A stretch of DNA of 64,000 bases from contig JACKMZ010000007.1 of assembly GCA_024235135.1 (NCBI GenBank), positions 124,001-188,000 on the forward strand. The letters run 5' to 3'. Shown piece after piece: positions 41,201-50,833 of this stretch. The position numbers and the translations under genes are program-made. The stretch is from Gammaproteobacteria bacterium (GTDB lineage: Bacteria > Pseudomonadota > Gammaproteobacteria > Competibacterales > Competibacteraceae). How positions within the stretch are numbered: the stretch's first letter is position 1; each line of letters starts with the position of its first letter. Below the pieces are notes generated by a model. That model was not told the origin of the DNA and ran no database searches. It saw nothing but the letters and a program-made list of their open reading frames with translations.

Positions 41201-42295
41201 ATGCCTGATCGATCGCGATTACTGCTTTATGATTTTCTTTTAACAAAGGGAGGCGCCGAATATGTCACCTTATTACTAAAGAGCCAATTCAAGGATTTGG
41301 ATGTCTGTGTCGCATCCTTTAACTCAGATGAATTCAGCGAAGATGAGCTTTTCTCCATTCGCCTTCTGAGTCAACGCCACACACTCCCTTCACCCGCTTT
41401 GCGGGCGCTTTCAACTATCAGACTTTTCAAGCAGCGCACAGCATTCATCAGCGCCTATAACATGGTAGTGTATAGTGGCATGTATGCTCCTTTGGCGATA
41501 CATAAACACTCCGGTAAACACAACTTATTATATTGCCATACCACACCTCCGCCATTCGCTTACGATTGGCTAGATTTCTATCTGGAACAATATAGCACTT
41601 GGCAACGTCCTCTTTTCCTTGCCTATTGTAGATATTTTCGCAACGCATACGCCGCAGCCGTAAAAAAAATGGATGTATTAATCGCAAACTCAGATTATGT
41701 TAGACGCAGATATTTAGACTACTTTGGAAAGAACTCCATTGTCATCTATCCACCGTGTGACACCGAGGAGTTTAAATGGATAGATCAGAAAGATTTTTAT
41801 CTTTCAACCGCGCGACATGAACCTCACAAACGCGTTGATATTATAATCAACGCATTCCGTCGGCTACCCAATAAACATTTAATAGTAGCTTCAAATGGCA
41901 GCCAGACTAAAAATCTACGGGCGTTAGCTGTCGGTGCGGACAACATTGAATTTGTAGGCACAACAAGCAGGAAGGATTTGCAGTTACTAATTGGCCAATG
42001 TACTGCAACAATTTATATTGGGAAAGACGAGCATTTTGGAATAACTCCCGTAGAGTCGATGGCAGCAGGAAAACCGGTCATTTCCGTAGCAGAGGGTGGG
42101 TTGACGGAAACAGTATTACATCAACAAACCGGCTTATTTTTACCAAAGCCGACCGTAGAACACCTCATCACCGCGATAAATATTCTTGAACCGCAACGCG
42201 CTCTAGAAATGCGATATTCTTGCCAGCATCAAGCAAAGAATTTTGACAAAAGTATTTTTCTTAGAAAAATAAATGATCTGTTGAATATCACATAA
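41201..42295 (+). CDS. Glycosyltransferase family 4 protein
   Basis: 364 residues from the ATG; a TTG at 41192 overlapping the previous stop is an alternative. GT-B fold: the N-terminus LLYDFLLTKGGAEYV, and the C-terminal donor site DEHFGITPVESMAAGKPVI followed by EGGLTETV, which contains the EX7E motif of GT4 enzymes. Likely adds a sugar to the O-antigen. It ends the plus-strand operon and is convergent with the giant multidomain gene, 26 bases away. Confidence 0.92.
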   Translation: MPDRSRLLLYDFLLTKGGAEYVTLLLKSQFKDLDVCVASFNSDEFSEDELFSIRLLSQRHTLPSPALRALSTIRLFKQRTAFISAYNMVVYSGMYAPLAIHKHSGKHNLLYCHTTPPPFAYDWLDFYLEQYSTWQRPLFLAYCRYFRNAYAAAVKKMDVLIANSDYVRRRYLDYFGKNSIVIYPPCDTEEFKWIDQKDFYLSTARHEPHKRVDIIINAFRRLPNKHLIVASNGSQTKNLRALAVGADNIEFVGTTSRKDLQLLIGQCTATIYIGKDEHFGITPVESMAAGKPVISVAEGGLTETVLHQQTGLFLPKPTVEHLITAINILEPQRALEMRYSCQHQAKNFDKSIFLRKINDLLNIT

Positions 42296-42321
42296 TTTCA
42301 AAGAATAACAGTCGTTGCTTA

Positions 42322-45300
42322 TTAAAGAATCTCCAACCCTCGAACACGAACATCATCAATATTATTTTTATGTATAAAAATAATATTTAATGGCCATTCA
42401 TCAATAGCTGCCGCACTCGAATTCAGGGCAATATCACGCAATCGACCATTCTCATCGTATCGATAAGTACCATATCCGTACGAATGAAGAGTGTTGACAA
42501 GGTCGCGAGATTTATAACTACGCTCAATAATCAAAAGCGGCAACATCCGCATTAAAGTATTCTGCAAACCAGCAATAACTTCAATTTCAAATCCTTCAAC
42601 ATCGATTTTGATTATGGTCGGGTTAAGTAAAAAATCATCACCACACTGCATCGTCACCTTGACAGGGAACAGGCGAACGTCTCCCTTTGATGACAAGCTA
42701 TTGATATAGGCTAATTGTTTGGCCTCATATAGTATATCAAGATCGAAACTAGCAAGTGGTGTGACTAAGTACCCATCAACTGCAGGAATCCAAAGCACTT
42801 TCTCGCCTGGCTCCGCCGAAAGTGCAACCGGTTTGACTTCTACTCTTCCCAAAGTTTCACTTGCTCTCTCCATCGCTGTCGCAAGATATGGATTTGGTTC
42901 AAAGCAGATTATTGGAATCCTGGAATTAGTGGCACGGACCGATGCCACTGTCTGGCCAACATTCGCGCCCACATCCAACAACAAGTCATCCCGCCGCTGG
43001 AAATACTTTACAATGCCGATTTCATCTTCATGAGGCACGCCATTGGCAACGGCAAGAGGAGCTTTTGATAACACTCTGCGATTGCTTATGGAAAGCACGC
43101 CTTGCCATGATGCAATAGGATTTTTAGCATCGCTTACGTTATTAAGCTCTTCAAAATCTGTGCTAGGTAAATTTCTTCCTTGAGCAAGAGCAATCAACTT
43201 ACTCACTCTATCCTTCCAATTATTTTTCGCTAAAAATGACGCTATCAAAACCACGTCAAGCTTAGACTTATCGGCATTTTTCAATTCACTAATAAAATGC
43301 GAATAACTATCACATATCTTAACGCCAGGTATATCTTTCAGCTCGGACATAGCAGTAGTTACGACTGGCACATGCATAGCCAAGTACTCATAAACTTTCA
43401 ACGGGTTCACAAAGTGGGTAACATCATTATTTTTAAAGGGAATAATGCACACATCCGCATAGTGAAGGTAGCCAGGTAATTCCCGCTGTGGCTTTAATCC
43501 TAAAAATCGAACATTTTCTATATTGCCGACATTGCTTTCTATTTCCGCCGTCACATTGCCAATCAAGACAAACTCGTGACCTGAAAGCTCATTAGCACAT
43601 TGAACAAGCAAATCCCAATCAAACCAGCTACCCCATAATGCTCCTATGTACATTATGATTGGCCGTCTAATATCCTTAATATCCTCCGGCATTTGATAAG
43701 ATATATCGTTATCAAATAATCGATCATTAAAGGCATTCGGTATTAAATGAACTCCTCGCCTCTCACGATCAGCCAATTGCTTTCGCAACGTTTGAGCAGA
43801 TGCTACTAAATGGCTAGACAAGCTAATAACTTCCGATTCAATCTCGGGTGTGTACCATGTCCATCCGAGCGTGGTGTTCCAATTATCTATATAGTCATAA
43901 ACGACGCATGGCTTGGCGTATCGATCTTGAATCGCCCTGAGAATGGGAAGCAGCTCAGGATGTGGAAACTCCACCAGAATCATTGATCGCTTGATAAGGG
44001 GCTCATAGGCTAACAGAACATCCTCAACATTAAAATCTGAAAGTGAGTATAGATCAATCAGCGCGGGATCAATATCGAGAAATAAACGCTGCACTTTCTC
44101 AAAGCTGGGATATATATTCACAAAGATCACTTTATAGCCTTGATGAGCGAACTCCAACGCAAGTTGGGTACACCTCTGCCCTCCACCCGAGTCGGATATC
44201 GGAACACCGGACAATAAAATAACAACCCCAACAATACGTTTATCGATTAGATTTCGTGCTGAACGTCGTGATCGTCCCTCTAAATATCCCTGAAAAACAG
44301 CGGACTCAATTTTTGACGCCATCTTGGATTTTAAACCTTGTCGATGGTGCTTATAAGCCGAGTAAAATCGAAAATCACCGAACCCGGACTCACCATCGCC
44401 AATACCATAGGATTTTGCCAGACTCAATACACCCTGCTCGTTCACAGGCATAACCCAATAAGCAATGGCATTAAGATTAAATATCCACTTACTTGAATAC
44501 CGGCGATAATTTATATCGAATAATGTGTCCTCGCCTGTTTTTGAAAGATATTCCGGGTAGCCTCCACAGCGATCCCATCTTGACTTTCTAATAAGCAAAC
44601 TACGTGATGAAGGCAAAAATTCATCCCAACGACATGCCGACCAATCTGGAATAAAATATTTTGACCACGGATTTTCAGCAATCGGTAGATATACGCCTCC
44701 TACCATATCTGCCTCAGCATCGCCTGTGTAGGCTCCTACAAGTGCACGGCAATAGTCTGGATTAAAGCGGCAACCTGCATCAATTATTACGATCACCTCG
44801 TTGCTACTTTGCTGAATAGCAATGTTTCTCCCTCTAGCTATCGTAGCCCCTGCCTCAATAATAATTCGAACAGCAATATTTAGACTCTTAGCCCACTGCT
44901 CAATCTTTGGAACAGTCTCATCTTTACTACCCCCATCAACAAAAATAATTTCCCTGGGTTGCAATGTTTGAACAGACAAACTTTGCAGTAGTTCATCTAT
45001 ACCTTTCGCCTCATTCAGCACCGTGCAAATCATGGTAAAATCAACTGCATGAGTGAGGGTAGAATAATTATCGTCTGTTATAGCCACTAAAATTGGCTTC
45101 AAAGAAGTCACATACTCATAAGGATTAAAGTCCTGATATGATTCCTTTACCGAATCGCTTTTTGTTTTTTTATATCCATCAACATTACCGGCGTGTGTTT
45201 GTTTTTTTTGCTTCTGAAAAAATTGGAGAATTAACTTAAGATACCGCCATGACCCCAATACTCGCAGAGGGGCGGTTATACGCCACGATGCCGAATCAAG

Positions 45301-46422
45301 AAGTGTAGTAATTCGCTCACGTGATCTTGATAGATCAGTCTTCAGACCCGCAATATAAAGTTCTTTATCCATTATATATTTTACTTTTTCTTCCAGGTCG
45401 GCCTCTATCTTATGCAATTGACTTTGTTGTTCTGCGATAGTTTTATTTGCCTTGTCATTTAATTCATGATAGTGGTTTATTTGCTCCGCGCGTGATTGCA
45501 TTTGTTCTTCAAGCTGACTAATGCTTTTCTCACGCAATTGTAACTGTCCTTGCATCTGACTAATTTCTTCTTCTTTCTGAATAACTATGCTTTTAATCGA
45601 TACAACCGAGTCTCGTAACTGACTTGTTTCATTTACTGAGTCATTAAGCTGCAACTTTATTTCTGTTACATGGTCGGCATATTGTATATTCTGAGATTCT
45701 ATCTCTTGGATTTTCTTATTAAGATTATCTATATTTAAATTGCTTTGGTAATTATTAATATCAAGATCAGCTAGCGTAAGACCGAGTCGCTGTGCTGCCG
45801 ATTGATGAGCATAAATCAAAAGCACCTGCTCACCCAACCACAAAGTATTTTTTAGATCGCTAGTGCATTTGCTTTTTGCAAATACCAAATTCAGTTGATA
45901 ACTTGGAGTTACAGCAATATATTCATCTGAGAAAGTAAAAAAGTGCTCTGGATGTCGATTTATTTCACGATAAGGCAACATCAGCACAACAAAATCTTTA
46001 GCATGCTGCGCTAATTGTTCGATCACTTGATAAGGGTAATAAAAATGTTCAACCGTATTCGATGAAAATACCACATCAAAGCATAAATCACTCTGGATAC
46101 TTTCATTTATCCAATCCTGCGCCTCAAAACGCAGATCAGGATATTTGACACGAGCCTGCTGAATTGCTTCGTTAGAAAAATCTACACCACATATATAATT
46201 CCGGCCCACTAAACTTGCCAATAAATTTGTACCATCACCTTGTGCACAACCCCAATCACATACACTTGGTTGATTGTTCTCAATATAAGACTTAAACCAT
46301 TTTGGCATTAAATCCAATGCAACTTCAACGAAGAAACGCGATTGCTCTGGGCCTTTATTAATTTCCCAGTCATTAGCAAACCGGTTATCCCAATATGCTC
46401 TGCTATTTATTTCTTCTGACAA
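42322..46422 (-). CDS. Giant methyltransferase-coiled coil-GT2-GT4-FkbM multidomain protein
   Basis: 1366 residues. Domains by reading: SAM methyltransferase (about 1-205; CDWGCAQGDG, CGVDFSNEA); long coiled coil (about 230-375); the linker SASWRITAPLRVLG; GT-A glycosyltransferase (about 460-690; CTVLNEAKGIDELL, FVDGGSKDET, IDAG); GT-B glycosyltransferase (about 730-1080; SGGGQRCTQLALEF, MYIGALWGSW, PLKVYEYLAMHVPVV); FkbM methyltransferase (about 1140-1330; LLLDVGANVGQ, IKIDVEGFE). The coiled coil next to a methyltransferase recalls the WbdD chain-length ruler. Probably a bifunctional or scaffold enzyme for O-chain extension and end capping. Confidence 0.9.
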   Translation of the reverse strand: MSEEINSRAYWDNRFANDWEINKGPEQSRFFVEVALDLMPKWFKSYIENNQPSVCDWGCAQGDGTNLLASLVGRNYICGVDFSNEAIQQARVKYPDLRFEAQDWINESIQSDLCFDVVFSSNTVEHFYYPYQVIEQLAQHAKDFVVLMLPYREINRHPEHFFTFSDEYIAVTPSYQLNLVFAKSKCTSDLKNTLWLGEQVLLIYAHQSAAQRLGLTLADLDINNYQSNLNIDNLNKKIQEIESQNIQYADHVTEIKLQLNDSVNETSQLRDSVVSIKSIVIQKEEEISQMQGQLQLREKSISQLEEQMQSRAEQINHYHELNDKANKTIAEQQSQLHKIEADLEEKVKYIMDKELYIAGLKTDLSRSRERITTLLDSASWRITAPLRVLGSWRYLKLILQFFQKQKKQTHAGNVDGYKKTKSDSVKESYQDFNPYEYVTSLKPILVAITDDNYSTLTHAVDFTMICTVLNEAKGIDELLQSLSVQTLQPREIIFVDGGSKDETVPKIEQWAKSLNIAVRIIIEAGATIARGRNIAIQQSSNEVIVIIDAGCRFNPDYCRALVGAYTGDAEADMVGGVYLPIAENPWSKYFIPDWSACRWDEFLPSSRSLLIRKSRWDRCGGYPEYLSKTGEDTLFDINYRRYSSKWIFNLNAIAYWVMPVNEQGVLSLAKSYGIGDGESGFGDFRFYSAYKHHRQGLKSKMASKIESAVFQGYLEGRSRRSARNLIDKRIVGVVILLSGVPISDSGGGQRCTQLALEFAHQGYKVIFVNIYPSFEKVQRLFLDIDPALIDLYSLSDFNVEDVLLAYEPLIKRSMILVEFPHPELLPILRAIQDRYAKPCVVYDYIDNWNTTLGWTWYTPEIESEVISLSSHLVASAQTLRKQLADRERRGVHLIPNAFNDRLFDNDISYQMPEDIKDIRRPIIMYIGALWGSWFDWDLLVQCANELSGHEFVLIGNVTAEIESNVGNIENVRFLGLKPQRELPGYLHYADVCIIPFKNNDVTHFVNPLKVYEYLAMHVPVVTTAMSELKDIPGVKICDSYSHFISELKNADKSKLDVVLIASFLAKNNWKDRVSKLIALAQGRNLPSTDFEELNNVSDAKNPIASWQGVLSISNRRVLSKAPLAVANGVPHEDEIGIVKYFQRRDDLLLDVGANVGQTVASVRATNSRIPIICFEPNPYLATAMERASETLGRVEVKPVALSAEPGEKVLWIPAVDGYLVTPLASFDLDILYEAKQLAYINSLSSKGDVRLFPVKVTMQCGDDFLLNPTIIKIDVEGFEIEVIAGLQNTLMRMLPLLIIERSYKSRDLVNTLHSYGYGTYRYDENGRLRDIALNSSAAAIDEWPLNIIFIHKNNIDDVRVRGLEIL

Positions 46423-46514
46423 GGTTTTCCCCTTACGCTAGGCCCTAAATAAGAAAATTTTAACAACCCACTCATCGCTTGGCCAATTTCTGAAGATACT
46501 GCTGTTTTAAGTAC

Positions 46515-47480
46515 CTAGGGAGATTCGCCATACATAGCATTTCGCGCATAGACCAATCCCTCCCTTGCGTGTGTTTTTATACGTTTAATTTGATTTACGT
46601 CGATTTCATACATTGGATGGATAAGACGTTGCGGCAAGGATGGATCATTGGCTAATGATAGAAATATTTCTTTATTAAAAAATTCGAAGAACGCAACAAA
46701 CTTATCGCTTTTACTCAATGAGATGCAGGGTATTCCCATCATAAACGCTACAACACAAGCGTGAAATTTCTGGCTTACGATTAGATCACACTCAGCTATT
46801 TCGTCAGTAAGCTCATCGATCGTTTCCTTTATAATTAATTTTGAGAATGGGAAATCGAGCTGCTTCGCCGCTAATACATCATCCCTGGATACATCATCCA
46901 CACCTAGTACAATATTGTTAATATCGTAGCCGAATGAAAGTGCTCGGGAGAGGAAACGATGAAGGTTAGAATACTCGATATTTTGATGGGCGCGCAAAAT
47001 TAAGCCGAGTTTGAGACCGTGGTGAGCTTTACGTTCAAAAGTCATTGCCGAAGCGATATCCGGGTAAAATACAACGGGTACTTTTGGCTGCAATTGACGA
47101 ATTATCCAGTCACGACTTTTTGGATCACGAGCGGTAATTATCTTTACATTCTCATGTTGAAAAAAACCGCGCATAGCAAGAACAACATCCTTTGAGTAAC
47201 CACCCCACGTTGGGACCCCAACGCCAATAATATAAACTGGCTTCGTCAATAAAATTGAATCCCAATAAAGGGAAGCAAATGCGTAGGGTATTACCAGATC
47301 TCCCCCCCCAATAATTATACAGTCCTGCTGGGCGATGAGATCAGGGTCATAAATTGGTTTCCCATGAATATCAGGTAGAACTGTAAGTTGACACTCAGGA
47401 AATACCTCCTGATATACTTTAATAAATAGCTCATCGCCATAATTGCCATACGTAAAGTACCCGACTAACCCAATGTTCAC
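46515..47480 (-). CDS. Polysaccharide pyruvyl transferase family protein
   Basis: 321 residues resembling PssM/CsaB-type ketalpyruvate transferases. Marks: the N-terminal GYFTYGNYGDELF, IIIGGGDLVIPYAF, and the late SQKFHACVVAFMMGIPCISLS with the conserved His and Gly. It would add a pyruvate ketal from phosphoenolpyruvate to a sugar of the surface polymer. It lies 92 bases upstream of the giant gene on the same strand and belongs to the surface island. Confidence 0.88.
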   Translation of the reverse strand: MNIGLVGYFTYGNYGDELFIKVYQEVFPECQLTVLPDIHGKPIYDPDLIAQQDCIIIGGGDLVIPYAFASLYWDSILLTKPVYIIGVGVPTWGGYSKDVVLAMRGFFQHENVKIITARDPKSRDWIIRQLQPKVPVVFYPDIASAMTFERKAHHGLKLGLILRAHQNIEYSNLHRFLSRALSFGYDINNIVLGVDDVSRDDVLAAKQLDFPFSKLIIKETIDELTDEIAECDLIVSQKFHACVVAFMMGIPCISLSKSDKFVAFFEFFNKEIFLSLANDPSLPQRLIHPMYEIDVNQIKRIKTHAREGLVYARNAMYGESP

Positions 47481-48249
47481 TTTTCCCCCTTAATTAACAG
47501 ATAAATAACCGAAAAATTTGTGTATGATTGCAATTTAGGCAAAATAGGCGGTATATCGCGCTAATCAATCAGTGGCATTTACCTAACAATGTTCACGGCC
47601 GCTCGATGATAATCAAGTTTGATGGATATCGTTATATTCTTCAAAAAACTGCTTAGGGTAATCTTTACTAACCCCCTTGGCGTAATGTGATGGCAACCAC
47701 CACGCAGATAAAGCAGTGACTTTTTGCCTTTGAATAGCCTCTATGACGAGAATATCGCGAGAAATTCAATCGGTGGTGATTTTGATGAGATAACTAAGAC
47801 ATGCAAACGGCATTCGAGGGGCAAATTCTCAAGTAGGTACGCGAAGTAGTCGATACACAAGACCGGTTGCGGTTTTATATATATAGTTTGGTCAACATCC
47901 AGCTTTATGAGTTAGGGTATATTTATGGGCTCGGTTGTCAATGGAAAGACACATACATTTAGTTTAACCACCGAACAGCCTACAGAATGGGCCACCCTAA
48001 CCATAAACCTTGACCATCAAGGCTAAAACTTGAACTGGTTAATTATACTTTTGTAGCACGACGTGTCTAGTTTGTTATCCTCGGTACGTCGGCCTTCGGA
48101 ACCCGAGCGAAGTGTGTTTACTTGGCAAAATCCGCGGCACCAGGTAAACGTGTATACCGACAGACAAGTCCATACCTAGCGTGCTCATTGATTCCCCTAC
48201 GCTTGAAGCCGCACCCGACACCCCCCGTAAGGTCAATCTTTCCTTCTGA
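47481..48249. other. Intergenic region at the right edge of the surface island
   Basis: About 770 bases of mixed composition. I find no ORF with a ribosome site, no RNA gene and no recognisable insertion sequence. AT content falls back toward the housekeeping level around 48.1 kb. Confidence 0.5.
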
Positions 48250-48903
48250 TTACCCGTTGGACCCGGAACCCGTATCCGGCTCATTCTGCGGAAAAACCTT
48301 CACTACGACACCCTGGGTATCTGCGTTGATGAAACGTAAGGTGTTGACGAATTCTTCGACAACCCGCTCAAACTCACCGGTATTGTTCTGCACGATTCGT
48401 AACAAACAACCGCTACGGGCGGAGAACGCCGCTGCATAGGCGCGGTTGATCAGCTTGTGTTCGAGAATATCCTCGTTGGATTCAATGGTGCGTAAAGGCC
48501 GCGATTTGTCCAAGCGCCGCCGACCGCGTATCTCCGCCTCGTGCGCATCGACCAAGAGGATGGCCCGCGGCGACAGACGTTCCAGCATGCGTGTGCTGAA
48601 ACCGGGAAAATAACTACCTGAACCGGTTTTGATGGCGCAATGGGTGTCCAGCAGGATATTTTCCGGTCGCTCCGCAATCCGCTTGGTCGCGCGCCATTGC
48701 ATTTCTTCTTGAAGATCGGCGCCCAAGTTGCGCATTTCGTCACGATTATTGACCAGTCCCGCTTCCTGGCATAACGAAAACATCTCGGTGCCAAAGGACA
48801 CGATGGTGTACTTCATCTCCTGCTCACTACGTTTCCAAGCTTCCAGCAACACCGTCGATTTCCCAGCTCCGGGCACACCCGCCACGATTACGATCTTGCC
48901 CAT
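48250..48903 (-). CDS. adkA: Archaeal-type adenylate kinase
   Basis: 217 residues. It has the P-loop VAGVPGAGKSTVLLEA, then GTEMFSLCQEAGLVNNRDEM, LLDTHCAIKTGSGSYFPG and EHKLINRAYA, the order and motifs of archaeal AdkA rather than bacterial Adk (which has a different N-terminus and a zinc or LID region). The family converts ATP plus AMP to 2 ADP. About 25 extra C-terminal residues are hydrophilic. No bacterial adk is in this window, so redundancy cannot be judged. The CitE-like gene lies 88 bases upstream on the same strand. Confidence 0.85.
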   Translation of the reverse strand: MGKIVIVAGVPGAGKSTVLLEAWKRSEQEMKYTIVSFGTEMFSLCQEAGLVNNRDEMRNLGADLQEEMQWRATKRIAERPENILLDTHCAIKTGSGSYFPGFSTRMLERLSPRAILLVDAHEAEIRGRRRLDKSRPLRTIESNEDILEHKLINRAYAAAFSARSGCLLRIVQNNTGEFERVVEEFVNTLRFINADTQGVVVKVFPQNEPDTGSGSNG

Positions 48904-48991
48904 GAGGCAAACCTCCGCGAATTATGAACATCGCACTTTCCGGCCACGAGCATACGCGTAGCGATTCAGCCGCCGCGAGGGCAAAAGAAAA

Positions 48992-49921
48992 TCACTCGGC
49001 TTTCACGCCAAACAGATCGGCCCTCGCCAAGATATGTCGGGCCCATTCCCGGTGCACCGCGACTTCCAGCATTTGTCCGTGCATTTTGAAAACCGCTGGG
49101 GCTCTTGATCCCAACAGGGCCTGCGCTGATTCGTAATCCTGCCCATCGACTCGAAAAGCCTTCTCGATGACGACGACCTGAGAGGGCGACAACGCCGCCT
49201 TGGTAACGAATCCGTACGCAATATCTCGCTCGATCTCCAATCTGAGGAGATTCAAATCATCAAGATAGCCGAATACCGGGGCAGCCATGGCAAAACCCGC
49301 CGGCTTGAAGATTTTGATGAGATCTTCCAACACACCGCGGAGGGGGGTTTCATACAAGGTCGTATTGCGTGGACGATGCAGGCCCAGCAAACGCAATAAA
49401 TCATTGCCGCCCGTGCGCACACATAAAACCGGATTATCCGCTTCCAACAAACGGGTACACAGGGACTGCAAGCGGTCTCGATGGAAAGCGATGTCGCCCT
49501 CCAAAGTAGGCATCAACCATAAATCAGGCCGCTGGGCAGCGAGTTCAGCATAGTGTCCGATGTTGAGTTCGCTGACCTTGGGTAGGACAAAGCCCTGGAT
49601 AGCTCCGATATTTTTCATGCGCAACAGACGTTTCAACATACTGCTGTCGCGTGGCCGCAGAAAGCGCTGCAATCCCTTCGGCAGCGACTGATCCAAAGCG
49701 TGTTCGAGGTTGGCTAATGCGGCCGGAATATCGCGTTCATAAATGGCGTCTTCCAGACAAACGATGACTGATTTCAGCTTGGGGAATTGACGTCTATTGA
49801 GAATCACGCCCAAATCCGGGCGAATTGCCGGCACGTAAAGGCTGGCTCCCAGAGCCAACGCCCCTATGCGAGTGAGTTGATCACGGATGAACGCGGTTGC
49901 TACGACTATCGATTCATGCAC
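48992..49921 (-). CDS. CitE/HpcH-HpaI-like aldolase/lyase family protein
   Basis: 309 residues with a TIM-barrel lyase pattern. LYVPAIRPDLGVIL, VCLEDAIYERDIPAAL (acidic metal site), FLRPRDSS and GFVLPKV are typical of the CitE/HpcH group, which cuts or forms C-C bonds of CoA-thioesters or keto acids. EGDIAFHRDR and RTGGNDLLRLLGL match the C-C-bond lyases associated with tellurite-type gene clusters. No other genes of such a cluster are adjacent. The substrate is not readable. Confidence 0.78.
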   Translation of the reverse strand: MHESIVVATAFIRDQLTRIGALALGASLYVPAIRPDLGVILNRRQFPKLKSVIVCLEDAIYERDIPAALANLEHALDQSLPKGLQRFLRPRDSSMLKRLLRMKNIGAIQGFVLPKVSELNIGHYAELAAQRPDLWLMPTLEGDIAFHRDRLQSLCTRLLEADNPVLCVRTGGNDLLRLLGLHRPRNTTLYETPLRGVLEDLIKIFKPAGFAMAAPVFGYLDDLNLLRLEIERDIAYGFVTKAALSPSQVVVIEKAFRVDGQDYESAQALLGSRAPAVFKMHGQMLEVAVHREWARHILARADLFGVKAE

Positions 49922-50027
49922 AAAACCACCTTGAGATGCCAGTTTCTTGGAATTGTAATGGCGCTGCGTGGCTTTTTGTTGAAGTCCTCCTCGTATCCTC
50001 CCGTTGGAATCTCAATCCTCGAATCAT

Positions 50028-50807
50028 TCAATGTCGCAAAATTTGGCTCAGGAACAATTGCGTGCGTTCCGATTGCGGGTTGTTGAAAAACTCATGCGGG
50101 TTGTTTTGCTCGATGATTTCTCCACCATCCATGAAAATCACCCGATTGGCAACGGTCTTGGCGAAGCCCATCTCGTGAGTTACGCATAGCATGGTCATGC
50201 CTTCCTCAGCGAGCCCTACCATCACATCCAGGACTTCCTTAATCATTTCCGGGTCCAGAGCCGATGTGGGTTCGTCAAACAACATAATCTTGGGACTCAT
50301 GCACAGGCTACGGGCGATGGCGACCCGCTGCTGCTGGCCGCCGGATAGCTGACCGGGATATTTCTTGGCCTGTTCGGGTATCTTGACCCGCCGCAGATAG
50401 TCCATGGCGATCGCTTCGGCTTCCTTGCGCGGCATTTTGCGCACCCAGATGGGCGCCAGCACGCAGTTTTCCAACACCGTCAGATGCGGAAACAGATTGA
50501 AATGCTGGAACACCATACCTACCTCGCGGCGGATGAGTTCGATGTGTTTCACATCGCCGGTGAGTTCCGTACCATCCACGACGATGCGCCCCCGTTGATG
50601 CTCCTCCAAGCGGTTGATGCAGCGAATGGACGTGGATTTACCGGACCCCGACGGACCACAAATCACGATGCGCTCGCCTTTCTGCACGACGAGATTGAGA
50701 TCCTTGAGCACATGAAATTGGCCGTACCATTTATGGACACCGTCCATTTCGACCATGATGGAGCCGCCATCCGGCGGGCTAGCGATATTGGCGATATTGT
50801 CAGACAT
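50028..50807 (-). CDS. aapP: Amino-acid ABC transporter ATPase
   Basis: 259 residues from the ATG; a longer in-frame extension runs into the permease gene and is not real. Walker A is CGPSGSGKSTSIRCINRLE, the signature LSGGQQQRVAIARSL, and Walker B MLFDEPTSALDPEM. It is the ATPase of the polar amino-acid uptake (AapJQMP/GlnHPQ) family and ends the four-gene unit. The gap to aapM is 26 bases. Confidence 0.95.
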   Translation of the reverse strand: MSDNIANIASPPDGGSIMVEMDGVHKWYGQFHVLKDLNLVVQKGERIVICGPSGSGKSTSIRCINRLEEHQRGRIVVDGTELTGDVKHIELIRREVGMVFQHFNLFPHLTVLENCVLAPIWVRKMPRKEAEAIAMDYLRRVKIPEQAKKYPGQLSGGQQQRVAIARSLCMSPKIMLFDEPTSALDPEMIKEVLDVMVGLAEEGMTMLCVTHEMGFAKTVANRVIFMDGGEIIEQNNPHEFFNNPQSERTQLFLSQILRH

Positions 50808-50833
50808 GATGATAGCTCGCAGAAAATGACGGT

